Of a stretch of DNA of 64,000 nt, positions 32,296 to 41,800 are shown in pieces. Made by a program: the position numbers and the translations under genes. The DNA is from Actinopolymorpha cephalotaxi (GTDB lineage: Bacteria; Actinomycetota; Actinomycetes; Propionibacteriales; Actinopolymorphaceae), in the NCBI RefSeq assembly GCF_013408535.1, contig NZ_JACBZA010000001.1:4238850-4302849 (forward strand), in the 5' to 3' direction. Under the pieces are notes generated by a model. It did no database searches. It was not told the origin of the DNA and saw only the letters and a list, made by a program, of their open reading frames with translations. The first letter of the stretch is position 1. Each line of letters begins with the position of its first letter.

Positions 32296-33615
32296 TCACG
32301 CGGTCACGAAGTTGATGGTGTCGATCGACTCGCGCTGCGCCTTGGTCAGCGCCGACCGCGGAGCCATCCGCAGGTTCTGCATCGGCGGGGTGAGGCCCAC
32401 CCGTACGAAGGTGCTGGTCGTCTCCGGCCAGTACGGCGACATGTAGGCGGTGGGGATCTCCGGCGACACCGCCTGGATCATGGCGCCCACCCGCTGGTTG
32501 TCGAAGAACGGCAGTGGCTCGGACAGCCGCTTGTCCTTGAACGCGGGCTTGTAGGTCGGCCACACCTGGCGGATGCCGAAGTCGGTGAGCAGCGCCTGGG
32601 AGTTGGTGTGCTCCCACAGCACGAAGTCGCGGGCCTCCTCGGGGTACTTCCCGGTCTTCAGCACCGTCACTCCGGTGCCGCCCCAGGTCGCGGTGCGCGC
32701 GCCGCCGGCCTCCCATCGCGGGAACGGCATCAGGTGCCACTTGCCCTTGGTCTGCGGGATGTTCTGCTGGACGAACCCGCTGAACTGCCAGGAGGGGCCG
32801 AGCAGGGAGGCGATCTTGCCCTGCTCGAGCGCGACGTTGTACGACTGGCCGGCCGGGCGCAGGGTCGACCAGCCGTCCTTCATCGCGTTCTGCATCCACG
32901 CCAGCGTGCGGATGCCCTCGGGGGTGTCCAGTGCGGGTGCGCCGTTCGGGCGGAAGAAGCCGCCGCGTTGCTGCAGCGTCTGCATCCACCACTGGCTCCA
33001 GTCGAGGTAGGCCTGGTCGATCAGGTAGCTGCCGGTGTCGCGGTGGAAACGCTTCGCCTCCTCGACGAAGTGCTCCCAGGTGGTGACGTTGGTGTCGACC
33101 TTCGCCTTCTTCCACACGTCGTGGCGATAGCTGAGCAGGCAGGCGTTGAGCTCGTTGCCGATGCCGTAGGTGCGGCCCCGCCAGGTCCACGGGTCGGTCG
33201 CGGACGGATGGTAGAGGTTGTCCCATTCACCCATCTGCCGCAGCTTTGCGCCCAGATCGACGAACAGCACGCTCCCTTTGATGAAACGGGGGAACTGACT
33301 GATTTCGACGTCGGCCATGTCAGGACCGCCGGATCCGGCCTGGGCGGTGATGAGCAACTGGTCGTGCATCTGCGTGAACGGCAGGATGAGCCAGTTGATC
33401 TCGAAGTCCGGATTCTTCTCTTTCTTGTACCGCTCGAACGCTTTCTTCTGCCACGCGATGCGCGTGTCGGTGAATGCCCAGAAATTGAGGACCTTCTTCG
33501 CCCCCCGATTCTGGTTCGGCGCCTGCCCGCAACCACCCAGAACGGAGCCGCCGGCAACGGCGGCTCCAGCCCCTACAGCACCTTTGAGCAGTGCCCTTCT
33601 GGTCAAGGACGCCAT
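32296..33615 (-). CDS. Sugar ABC transporter substrate-binding lipoprotein, second importer
   Basis: A 439-residue extracellular solute-binding protein. R-R at 6-7, a hydrophobic stretch and lipobox L-G-G-C with Cys29 indicate an exported lipoprotein, possibly through Tat. The mature part has F-W-A-F-T-D-T near the start, Y-G-I-G-N-E-L-N-A as the ligand-cleft loop, and many Trp residues suited to sugar stacking. ATG 33615 begins the signal and has AAAGG upstream; the 33 codons before it have no signal features. Ligand unknown. It heads an operon with two permeases and perhaps the HSL esterase. Confidence 0.86.
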   Translation of the reverse strand: MASLTRRALLKGAVGAGAAVAGGSVLGGCGQAPNQNRGAKKVLNFWAFTDTRIAWQKKAFERYKKEKNPDFEINWLILPFTQMHDQLLITAQAGSGGPDMADVEISQFPRFIKGSVLFVDLGAKLRQMGEWDNLYHPSATDPWTWRGRTYGIGNELNACLLSYRHDVWKKAKVDTNVTTWEHFVEEAKRFHRDTGSYLIDQAYLDWSQWWMQTLQQRGGFFRPNGAPALDTPEGIRTLAWMQNAMKDGWSTLRPAGQSYNVALEQGKIASLLGPSWQFSGFVQQNIPQTKGKWHLMPFPRWEAGGARTATWGGTGVTVLKTGKYPEEARDFVLWEHTNSQALLTDFGIRQVWPTYKPAFKDKRLSEPLPFFDNQRVGAMIQAVSPEIPTAYMSPYWPETTSTFVRVGLTPPMQNLRMAPRSALTKAQRESIDTINFVTA

Positions 33616-33795
33616 CTTCACCAGCCTTTCGAAAGCGCCGAACCGTACCGACCAACCACTTAATCGGGCAGTTCGTTTTTCTACTGATGGAAATACGGTT
33701 GACGCGACACACACGAATCCGCCGTCGGAGGCGTTGAGCGTACGACGTGATGCATTGCACGGCTAGCTCGGTGGCCAGCTTCGGACAGCATTGAA

Positions 33796-33840
33796 TTCAA
33801 GTGATGACCTGGCTTTATGAACTGAACTTTCAAGTGCTGA
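33796..33840. repeat. Spaced 12-bp direct repeat, possible operator pair
   Basis: TTCAAGTGATGA (33796-33807) and TTCAAGTGCTGA (33829-33840) match at 11 of 12 bases and start 33 bases apart, three helical turns. The first copy shares TTCAA with the palindrome TTGAATTCAA. Phasing and position between divergent operons suit a regulator of sugar genes. Confidence 0.45.
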
Positions 33841-33980
33841 GAGCTCAACAAACTGGGCCGCCCTTTTTACCCCGCGGCGTGCCGGAATGGCGTAGAGGCC
33901 GGGCGTTGGCCGCATTCGCGGGTACGGCCGACCCCGGGCACCCCGCCCGGTGAGCGTGGACGGGCCACCGGCGCCTGCAC

Positions 33981-33986
33981 TAGCGT
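33981..33986 (+). promoter_or_regulatory. -10 box near the alpha/beta hydrolase start
   Basis: TAGCGT ends 8 bases before ATG 33995, suggesting a leaderless or near-leaderless transcript, though CCAGGAC could act as a poor ribosome site. Confidence 0.4.
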
Positions 33987-33994
33987 CCCAGGAC

Positions 33995-35068
33995 ATGCAG
34001 CACGGACCAGGCAAGCCTGGCAACACCAGCCCGTACGAGATGTTCCGGACCCTCGCCGACCACAACCACCCCAAGCACGCCTACCGGCCCGGCGAGGACG
34101 TCGCCGCCTGGCGGGCGCGGGCTCTGCCGGAGGTGCTGGCCACTCTCGGCCGCCCACCGGCGGCGCCCTCCCAGCCGCGGGCCGACCTGGTGGCCGAGTG
34201 GCAGGACGGCCCGGTGGTCACCCAGCGCTGGCTGTTGTCGGTGAGCGAACACCTGGAGGCCTACGCCTACGTCAACCGCCCCGCCGACCTCGCGCCGGAC
34301 GAACAACGTCCGGCGCTGCTGTGCTGGCACGGCCACTCCGCCGGCGGCAAGGAGGTCATCATGGGCAACGCCTCCTCCCCGGAGTACCGCGACGCAGACC
34401 TGGACACGCACACCTCCTACGGCCGCCGGATGGCCGAGGACGGGTTCGTCACCTTCGGGATCGACTGGATGGGGTACGGCGACCAGGACGATCGGCGCAA
34501 GCCGCACCACCACGACGTGGCCGGCGACCGGGACTGGTGCAACCTCTACTACCTGCAGGCGACGATGCTCGGTATGACCCCGCTCGGCATCAACCTCGCC
34601 CACGGGCGGAGCCTGGTCGACCACGTGGCCACGCTGCCGTTCGTGGACCCGGACCGGCTGGGCGTGATGGGACTGTCCGGCGGCGGCACGATGACGTTGT
34701 GGAGCGCGCTCACCGACGAACGCCTGCGCGCGGCGGAGATCATCTGCTACAGCGACCTGTTCTCCGTCTTCGCGTTCCGCGACCTGAACTACTGCGGCTC
34801 CCAGATCACCCCCGGCCTCTTCACTCTCGTCGACCTGCCGGACCTGCAAGGACTGCTTGCACCGCGTCCACTGCTGGTTGACATCGGTGCCTACGACGAG
34901 TGTTTCCGGCTGGAGTCGGCGATGGCCTGCCACGAGCGGGTACGCGAGACCTACCGCGCGGCGGGTGCGGTGGACCTGCTCGAGCTCGACCTGTTCCCCG
35001 GCGGGCACGGCTGGGGCGGCAACCGGTCCGTGGCGTTCTTCTCCCGGCACCTCGGGGCCGTCCGATGA
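33995..35068 (+). CDS. Alpha/beta hydrolase, acetylxylan-esterase/dienelactone-hydrolase-like
   Basis: A 357-residue hydrolase without a signal peptide. C-W-H-G-H-S-A-G-G-K is the oxyanion region, G-L-S-G-G-G is the nucleophile elbow, D-I-G-A-Y-D-E probably holds the acid, and F-P-G-G-H-G-W-G-G supplies the His. The pattern fits large prolyl-oligopeptidase-like esterases that often deacetylate carbohydrates. It is translationally coupled to the Gfo/Idh gene (ATGA) and divergent from a sugar importer, so a role in removing acyl groups from imported sugars is reasonable. An in-frame start at 33950 lies upstream of the TAGCGT box and is less likely. Confidence 0.78.
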   Translation: MQHGPGKPGNTSPYEMFRTLADHNHPKHAYRPGEDVAAWRARALPEVLATLGRPPAAPSQPRADLVAEWQDGPVVTQRWLLSVSEHLEAYAYVNRPADLAPDEQRPALLCWHGHSAGGKEVIMGNASSPEYRDADLDTHTSYGRRMAEDGFVTFGIDWMGYGDQDDRRKPHHHDVAGDRDWCNLYYLQATMLGMTPLGINLAHGRSLVDHVATLPFVDPDRLGVMGLSGGGTMTLWSALTDERLRAAEIICYSDLFSVFAFRDLNYCGSQITPGLFTLVDLPDLQGLLAPRPLLVDIGAYDECFRLESAMACHERVRETYRAAGAVDLLELDLFPGGHGWGGNRSVAFFSRHLGAVR

Positions 35069-36462
35069 GCGGCACCCCGGCGGACCGAGCGGGCCGGCGT
35101 TCCGGCCGTACGAGATATGCCCTCTGCGGCTTGTCCAACCGCGGACTGTCGCTCTTCGCGCTGCCCCTGCTCGGCCTGGACGCCGGCGGCACCCGGCCGG
35201 CCGAGCCGTCGGAGCTTTCCGATCTTTCCGACCTGTCCGACCTGTCCGAGCACGGCGAGCTGGTGGCGATCCTCGACGTGGACGCCGAGCGGGTCCGCGC
35301 GTTCGGCGAGCTGACCGCCACGAACGTCCCGTACTACGCCCCGGCCGACTTCGACCGGATGGTGGACGAGGCCGACCCGGACGTCGTGCTCGTCACCTCC
35401 CCCGACGCCACCCACGCCATCTACGCGATCGCCGCGCTGCGCCGCGACCGCGACGTCATCACCGAGAAGCCGATGGCGGCAAGCTGCGCGCAGGTGCGGG
35501 AGATGCTCGCCGCCGAACGCGCAAGCCGCGGGTCGATCCGGGTGGCGCACAACCTCCGTTACACCGAACGCAACCGGCAGCTGAAGCAACTGCTGCTTGA
35601 CGGTGCCGTGGGCCGGGTGACCAGTGTCGAGCTGACGTGGAGCGTGGACACCTACCACGGTTCGAGCTACTTCCACCGGTGGAACCGCGAGCGCCGGATC
35701 TCCGGCGGGCTGTCGATCCACAAGGCCTGCCACCACTTCGACATGGTCAACTGGCTGGTCGGCGACGTGCCCCAGCAGGTGTTCGCCTACGGTGCGCTCA
35801 ACTACTACGGGCCGAACAGCCCGCACCGTCCGGAGACCGGCAGCGTGGACGGAGACGAAACCGACGACCCGCGCCGCGGATGCCCGTACCACCAACGCTG
35901 GCAGGGCGACGGCGACGTCCCCGAGGACGACCACCTCAAGCCGCGCACCGGCCTCGGCGGCCTTCCGTACACCGTGCAGTACCCACCCGGCCGGCAGAAC
36001 TGGATCTACGACGAGGCCATCGACATCGAGGACACCTACTCCGCGGTCGTCCGCTACCGCTCCGGCGCGAGCCTGAGCTACTCGGTGCTGTTCTCCGGCG
36101 CCTGGGAGGGCTACCGGCTGGCGATCAACGGCACCCACGGGCGGCTGGAGGCGTGCAGCGTCGACTTCCGGGACGGGAAGGGCGAGACGCCCGAGTCCGG
36201 GCAGATCGTGCACTACCCGATGTTCGAATCGGCACGGCGGTACGACATCGCCGGCGGCGAGGGCGGGCACGGCGGTGCGGACCCGCTGATCCGGCGGGAC
36301 CTGCTGCTCGGCCCGTCGAAGGAGTCGCTGGACCTGCGCATCCCGGCCGGCAGCCGCGAGGGTGCGCTGGCGGTGGCGATGGGCGAGGCGGTCTGGCGTT
36401 CGGTGGCCGACAACCGTCCGTACCTCATCGACGAACTGCTCGACGAGACCGCACGAACGTAG
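35065..36462 (+). CDS. Gfo/Idh/MocA-family NAD(P)-dependent oxidoreductase
   Basis: A 465-residue sugar oxidoreductase. The N-terminal Rossmann domain reads Y-A-L-C-G-L-S-N-R-G instead of the usual G-x-G-x-x-G, and V-I-T-E-K-P-M-A carries the E-K-P motif with catalytic Lys. The second domain has S-I-H-K-A-C-H-H-F-D. Between the first two strands is an insert with four near-identical L-S-D units (9-base DNA repeats, about 35209-35250), not typical of the family. It probably oxidises or epimerises a sugar derivative. It sits between an esterase and a dioxygenase-like pseudogene in one operon. Confidence 0.82.
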   Translation: MSGTPADRAGRRSGRTRYALCGLSNRGLSLFALPLLGLDAGGTRPAEPSELSDLSDLSDLSEHGELVAILDVDAERVRAFGELTATNVPYYAPADFDRMVDEADPDVVLVTSPDATHAIYAIAALRRDRDVITEKPMAASCAQVREMLAAERASRGSIRVAHNLRYTERNRQLKQLLLDGAVGRVTSVELTWSVDTYHGSSYFHRWNRERRISGGLSIHKACHHFDMVNWLVGDVPQQVFAYGALNYYGPNSPHRPETGSVDGDETDDPRRGCPYHQRWQGDGDVPEDDHLKPRTGLGGLPYTVQYPPGRQNWIYDEAIDIEDTYSAVVRYRSGASLSYSVLFSGAWEGYRLAINGTHGRLEACSVDFRDGKGETPESGQIVHYPMFESARRYDIAGGEGGHGGADPLIRRDLLLGPSKESLDLRIPAGSREGALAVAMGEAVWRSVADNRPYLIDELLDETART

Positions 36463-36487
36463 CCTGCGACGACGGGGAGGTACGGCG

Positions 36488-37239
36488 ATGGTGAGCGACC
36501 TGGACGCCGAGCGGCGCGGAGTGGGCGAGCACGCCGGGCGCGACGGGTTCTTCCTGGTCGAGGACCTGGTCGGCGAGGACGACTGCGCGCGCTTCGGCGC
36601 CCGCCTCAACGAGTAGCCAGTGGCCGGCTGGCGGCTCCGGACGGCATCAGACTGCAGCGGGAGCCCGCGCTGGACCGGTCCGGTGAGGTGCGCGCGGACG
36701 GCGGCGACATCCGCAAGGTGGACGGGCTGTTCCACGACGACCTGCTGCACGGGCTGATCACCAGCGAGAGGGTGCTGCGGTTCGTCCGGGCGCTGGTCGG
36801 TGAGCCGCCGCGGCTGTTCCGCGCCACCGCACTGATGAAACCCGCGGCGGTCGGCTCGGAGAAGGGGCAGCACCAGGACTCGCCGTACTGGCCGATCGCG
36901 CCGATGTCCCTGTGGTCGTGCTGGATCCCGTTCGACGACGCCACCCTGGACAACGGCTGCCTGACCGTCGTGCCCGGCAGTCACCGGCGCGGGGCGCTGC
37001 CGCACGTGCAGACCCAGGACGACTTCGTGGTGCCGGCCGAGCACTACGACGAGGCGGCGCTGGTGCCGGTGCCGATGCGGCGCGGCTCCGCGTTGTTCTT
37101 CCACAGCCTGCTGCTGCACGGCAGCGCGGCGAACACCTCCGGCGACCCGCGCCGCGCGGTGACCATGAGCTACCTGGGCCCCGGCCACCGCTACACCGGC
37201 ACGCCGCCGGCACCGGAGTACCCCCCGGTCACTGAGTAG
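36488..37239 (+). pseudogene. Phytanoyl-CoA dioxygenase-like (PhyH) gene with a one-base deletion
   Basis: ATG 36488 follows GGGGAGG and opens the usual N-terminus (F-F-L-V-E-D-L-V). The frame hits TAG at 36614-36616, right after R-L-N-E. Adding one base after GAGTA restores R-L-N-E-Y-A-S-G-R-L-A, and the reading then runs on to 37239 as a full PhyH domain: iron ligands in H-Q-D-S-P-Y and a later L-L-L-H-G-S, and G-C-L-T-V-V-P-G-S-H. About 250 residues in all. The lesion looks recent, or is an assembly error, because the rest is intact. PhyH enzymes are Fe(II)/2-oxoglutarate hydroxylases; substrate unknown. Confidence 0.8.
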
Positions 37240-37285
37240 GGTCGGGACGTCCCGGTCGACGTCGAGCGCAGAGGAGCGATGCCCG

Positions 37286-38353
37286 GTGGGCGAGGAGTGG
37301 CGCGAACGGCTGGACCAGCGGGCGTTGCTGGAGGCGAACGCCGCCGGCTACGCGCGGGTGGCGCTGGACAACATCGACCGGGAGTTCCCGTACGCCGTCC
37401 CGCACACGATGCGGGAGCCGGGCGACTTCCCGCACCGGCCGCGCGCACAGCATCCGGTGTTCTACGGCAGCTTCGACTGGCACTCGTGCGTGGAGATGTA
37501 CTGGCTGCTCGTACGACTGCTCACGACGGCCAACCAGGGCGCACCGGTCGGCCCGCTGCCGGAGGCGGAGATCCGGTCCGCCCTCGACAGTCACCTCAGC
37601 GCCGACGGCCTGGCCGCCGAGGCCGCGTTCATGGTCGACCGGGTGGGCGGCCGCCGGGAGCGCCCCTACGGGTGGGGATGGGCGCTGCGGCTCGCGCACG
37701 AGCTGGCCGGCTGGGACGACCCGGACGCCAGGCGGTGGGCGGAACGCTTCACCCCGCTCGCCGAGACGCTGACCGGGAACTTCCTTCGCTGGCTGCCCAA
37801 TGCGACGTATCCGGTGCGGTACGGCATGCACACCAACAGCGCGTTCGCGGTGTCCCTGACCCTGCCGTACGCCCGAGCCCGCGCGGCCGACGGCGACTCC
37901 GACCTGCTGGACGCACTCGTCGCGGCCACGCACCGGTGGTTCGGTGACGACCGCGACTACCCGGGCGCGTGGGAGCCGTCCGGCACCGACTTCCTCTCCC
38001 CCGCGCTGACCGAGGCCGAACTCATGGCTCAGCTGGTGCCGGCGGAGGAGTTCCCTGCCTGGCTGGAGCGGTTCCTGCCCGGGCTCGCCGACGGACGTCC
38101 GTCGGCCCTGTTCACCCCGGCGATCGTGTCCGACGCCAGTGACGGCCAGATCGCGCACCTGCACGGCCTGAACGCGAGCCGCGCGTGGTGCTGGCGCCGG
38201 ATCGCGGAGTCCCTTCCGGAGAACGACCCGCGGGTGGGCGTCGCGCTCACGGCGATGCGGCGCCACGCCGACGCCGCGCTGCCGCACGTCGCCGGGAGCG
38301 ACTACATGGTCGAGCACTGGCTCGCGGCGTACGCCGTCCTCCTGCTCACGTAG
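37286..38353 (+). CDS. DUF2891 family protein
   Basis: A 355-residue cytoplasmic protein of the DUF2891 family. Recognisable blocks are H-P-V-F-Y-G-S-F-D-W-H-S-C-V, Y-G-W-G-W-A-L-R-L and H-T-N-S-A-F-A, with a helical, alpha/alpha-barrel-like composition. Conserved His, Trp and Asp residues suggest an enzyme, but no reaction is known to me. GTG 37286 has GAGGAG nine bases upstream. It is last in the hydrolase / Gfo-Idh / PhyH operon, 46 bases after the PhyH pseudogene. Confidence 0.8.
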   Translation: MGEEWRERLDQRALLEANAAGYARVALDNIDREFPYAVPHTMREPGDFPHRPRAQHPVFYGSFDWHSCVEMYWLLVRLLTTANQGAPVGPLPEAEIRSALDSHLSADGLAAEAAFMVDRVGGRRERPYGWGWALRLAHELAGWDDPDARRWAERFTPLAETLTGNFLRWLPNATYPVRYGMHTNSAFAVSLTLPYARARAADGDSDLLDALVAATHRWFGDDRDYPGAWEPSGTDFLSPALTEAELMAQLVPAEEFPAWLERFLPGLADGRPSALFTPAIVSDASDGQIAHLHGLNASRAWCWRRIAESLPENDPRVGVALTAMRRHADAALPHVAGSDYMVEHWLAAYAVLLLT

Positions 38354-38574
38354 GGGTCCGTCCCGCGGATCAGGGCTGCGGTTCTCCGTCGGTCGGGGGA
38401 CCGCATGGGTCCTAGCCCGCATGGGCCACCGGTCTCCTGCCCGCACCGACCTACCGTGCCTACGCTGCGAACGTCGACGTGTCCGGCGGCGCGCCCGTCG
38501 GCGGGTTTCGCCGGTCTCGGGTGAACGCCGACCGTCCGGTTGGCCCTGCCGATGCTGCGTACAGAGGAGGTCCC

Positions 38575-38859
38575 ATGCTACGAAAGCTGCACGAGGTCGG
38601 AATCAGGTCGGAGCACGCATACATCGCCGGCTTCGCCAGTATCGGGCTTTCGGTCGCATCCTGGCTGGTCTCGAACCGGAAGGAACACGCCGGCGTCGAC
38701 CGGGCCGACCGGTGGGGGATCTTCGTCGGTGAGTGGGCCCCCACCTTCTTCGCGCTGGGAAACGGCCTGCGCAGCTACGAGCTTGGCGAAGAACACGAGC
38801 AGGCCCGGATTCCCCAGCAGGCGGGCTACGAAGGCCATTACGAGAGAACCGGCGTGTAG
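38575..38859 (+). CDS. Small two-pass membrane protein
   Basis: A 94-residue protein with two predicted TM segments (about 16-36 and 50-68), a basic loop N-R-K-E-H between them and a Glu/Gln/His-rich C-terminal tail of about 25 residues. AGGAGG precedes ATG 38575 at four bases. No family is recognised. It is monocistronic and convergent with the DUF5722 gene. The 221 bases before it hold no other gene and no clear promoter. Confidence 0.7.
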   Translation: MLRKLHEVGIRSEHAYIAGFASIGLSVASWLVSNRKEHAGVDRADRWGIFVGEWAPTFFALGNGLRSYELGEEHEQARIPQQAGYEGHYERTGV

Positions 38860-38889
38860 GCGAACTCTCGCCCGAGTGCCGCGTCACCG

Positions 38890-41800
38890 TCAGTCGAGGT
38901 AGGCCACGTCGTCGACCTGGAACCTCGCACTCCACGGGGTGTCCGACCCGATCGCCCGGAAGCTCACCTCGATCCGGGTCACCTTGTTGCGCGGCGACCA
39001 GTCGCCGACGTCCACCCGTAGCTCGTTCCACCTGTCCGGGGTGAAGGTGGTGAGCGTCGCCGACCGGCGCTCGGTCCCGCCGACGAGGGTCAGCGTGGCC
39101 TCGTAGCCGGTTGCTCCGGGTGCGCCGCCGTAGGAGTCCACCCAGGCGACGACGGTCCTCGCGGCGGACAGGTCGAGCGGGTTCGCCGGATCGACGGCGA
39201 CGGTCCTCGTCGCCGAGGCAGGCGCCGCGGCTCCGGTGGCCTCCAGCGCGCCGGCCCCGCCGTGGGGAGAGCCGGGCCCGTTGGCGAAGCCGCCCACGCT
39301 CGCCACCGACGTCACGTTCCCTCCTGCCTGCCAACCCTGAACCCCGTCGTCGAAGGTGAACAGCGACGTGGGCGTGGCGGGCGGCACCGTGAACTCCACC
39401 GGCAGCACCAGTCCGTCGTACGCCGCGCAGATCACCGGGTGGTCGGCGTCGGCCGGGTCGAAGGCCGTCACGGTGGTGTCGTACGTCCTCTCATCGCCGG
39501 TCCCGATGCCGTCGACGTCCAGCGTGTCCGGTGTGGCGGCCACGCCGTCACAGGGGCGCAAGGTGAGCTTGCCTGCCAGCGGGCGTACGTCGTTGTTGGT
39601 CACCGAGACCGACAGCTTCGAACCGACCGGATGGTGTTCGGCGAGCGTCGCCGAGACGTCGACGTTCGGGATCGCCGCGCCCGCAGCCACCTCGCCCGAC
39701 AACGCCACGTCGTCCAGGTCGAAGCTGCCCCGCCAGTCGTCGTCGGTGGAGCCGCGTACCCACACCTTCAGCCGGGCGAGCTGGGATCGCTCCTTCCAAC
39801 CGGACAGGTTCAGGGACAGCACGTTCCAGCCGAGCTGCGGGTCGAGCCGGGCCAGACCGTACGCCACCTGCCCGTCGGCCGCGTACGCGCGCACCTTGGC
39901 GTAGAAGACGTTGCCGGCCTTGAACTCCCCTGCCGCCGGCTTGGGCACGCGTACGGCGAGACTCAGGTGCGGCGTCGCGCTCGCGTCCACCGGCTTGGGG
40001 AGAACGACGTCGGCGCCCTTCCAGGTCTTGGCGTCCCTGGACCAGGCGGGCAGCGAGGCCGCGTCGAACCGCACCCGCAGTGCCCGCCGTCCGTGGTAGC
40101 CGCCGGCCACCGTCTCCACGGCGGAAGCGTTGTCGGAGACGCGCCAGCCGTCGGGACCGTTCTCGAAGTCGGCGAGGACGTGCGGCCGTACCGGCCTCGC
40201 ACCGACACCGGTGCCGACCTGGGTGGGCGGCGTGCGCTCGGTGAGCCTGTCCGGATCGAAGCCGGGGATGACGTCGGCCCAGTCCTGGATGCCGATCACG
40301 GACTTCGCGAAGTCGGTGACCTCCAGCGACCGCGCGGTGTCGATGCCGGCGAACACGTCGTAGCTGACCTTGTGCCGGCCGGGCATCGCCGCCTCGGACC
40401 GGTCGACGTCCCAGGTCCACAGGCCGAGCCGGAGCCCGCCCTCCTGCTGGTGGTCGACGTGCCGGTGCAGGATGAACGCGTCGATGCCGTCCAGAAAGCG
40501 GATCTTGTAGTAGGCGTACGCGTAGCATGCGGCCTGCAGGCGTTCGGCGTCCGGGGTGTCGCCCGGGGTGTTGCAGCCCTGCTCGGACAGGATGATCCGC
40601 CGCTTCGTCCCCGCGTAGGTGAGGTCGTCCTGGGCGAGGTAGTCCGGAAGTACCTCGATGTTCCTGAACGTGATCTGCTCGGTGTCGAAGCTCGGGGTCG
40701 CCGCCTGGTCGTTCCAGAACGCGGGGTTGAACAGGTCCTGCGGGTACGGGTGGTAGGCGACGTTCCAGCCCACGTCACCGGTGCGCTTGGTGAGCGCGTT
40801 CAGCTGATCGATGACGTCCTTGCCGGCATAGAACCTCGTCGGGTTCGCGGGGTCGGGATTGGCGCCGCACACGGTCATCCAGCAGTGCGTGAGCGAGACG
40901 TAGGTACGGGCGCCGGGCCAGTACTTCCGCGTCGCCTGCCAGGCGATCCGCACCGCCCGGGCGTACGTCGTGAGGAACTCGCTCAGCGGCTTGTCGCCTG
41001 AGTTCGCCCACACCCACTGGGCGTCCACCTCGTTGCCGACGATGTACCCGACGGCCCGACCGTGTGCCTGGTCCGCGCGGGTGTAGCGGTCGGCGAGGAA
41101 CTCCATGGCCGCGGTGAAGTACGCCACACCCTCTGCCGTACGGGTGTTGAACGCGTAGACCGTGCCGGACCCGACCGCGGCGTCCGGGTCGTGCAGGATC
41201 GGCCAGGCGGAGTTCGGGTCGCCGCTCTGGTAGAGAATCAAGATCAGGTTGACAAGGATCCCGTTGTCCGACAGGGGTTTGATCTGCCCGTCGAGCCGGG
41301 CGACCGCGTCCGCGTCGAAGTAGAACGTCCGTCCTCCGGACTCGAACGCCACCACCTTCGACGGGTCACCGCCCGGCCCGTTGCGCATCAGCTCGTTGAA
41401 CGCCACGTTGATGCCGGCGTGCTGGACGCCGAGCTCCTCCGCGTCGTCGGTCATCTCGACCTGCAGGCCCTTCTTGCTGGCCGCGTTCGGATAGTCGAAG
41501 TCGCGTGCGGGAGTGAAGTCGAGCCGGTCGACATACCTCGGGCCGCCGACGGCCTTCGCGTCCGCGCCCGACCCGGCCACCGCGACGTACTGGTCGTACA
41601 GCCGGTCGTGTCCTGCCGAGTCGGTACGCGGGAAGGAGGCGGTGAAGCTGCCGTCGGCGCCGGAGGTCGTCCGCGCCACCACCTCGCCGTCGGCGTAGTC
41701 GGCCGCGTCCGCCTCGGCGCCGAGCACGTAGATCGCCACCTGGGCAGCGGCCTCCGTCCCCGCCCCACTGACCTCGACAGTCGTGTCGTGGGCCGACACC

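Larger units (their letters stand above)
33616..33994. promoter_or_regulatory. Divergent control region, 379 bases
   Basis: No gene is seen between the second importer's lipoprotein and the alpha/beta hydrolase. It is more A/T-rich than its surroundings. It contains the palindrome TTGAATTCAA (33791-33800), a spaced 12-bp direct repeat (33796-33840) and a TAGCGT box before the rightward gene. I could not place a convincing -35/-10 pair for the leftward operon. Confidence 0.5.

Noticed and set aside
36600-36630. Programmed ribosomal frameshift in the PhyH-like gene
   Set aside because: No slippery heptamer or downstream structure is visible, and PhyH enzymes are not known to use recoding; a simple one-base loss explains it.
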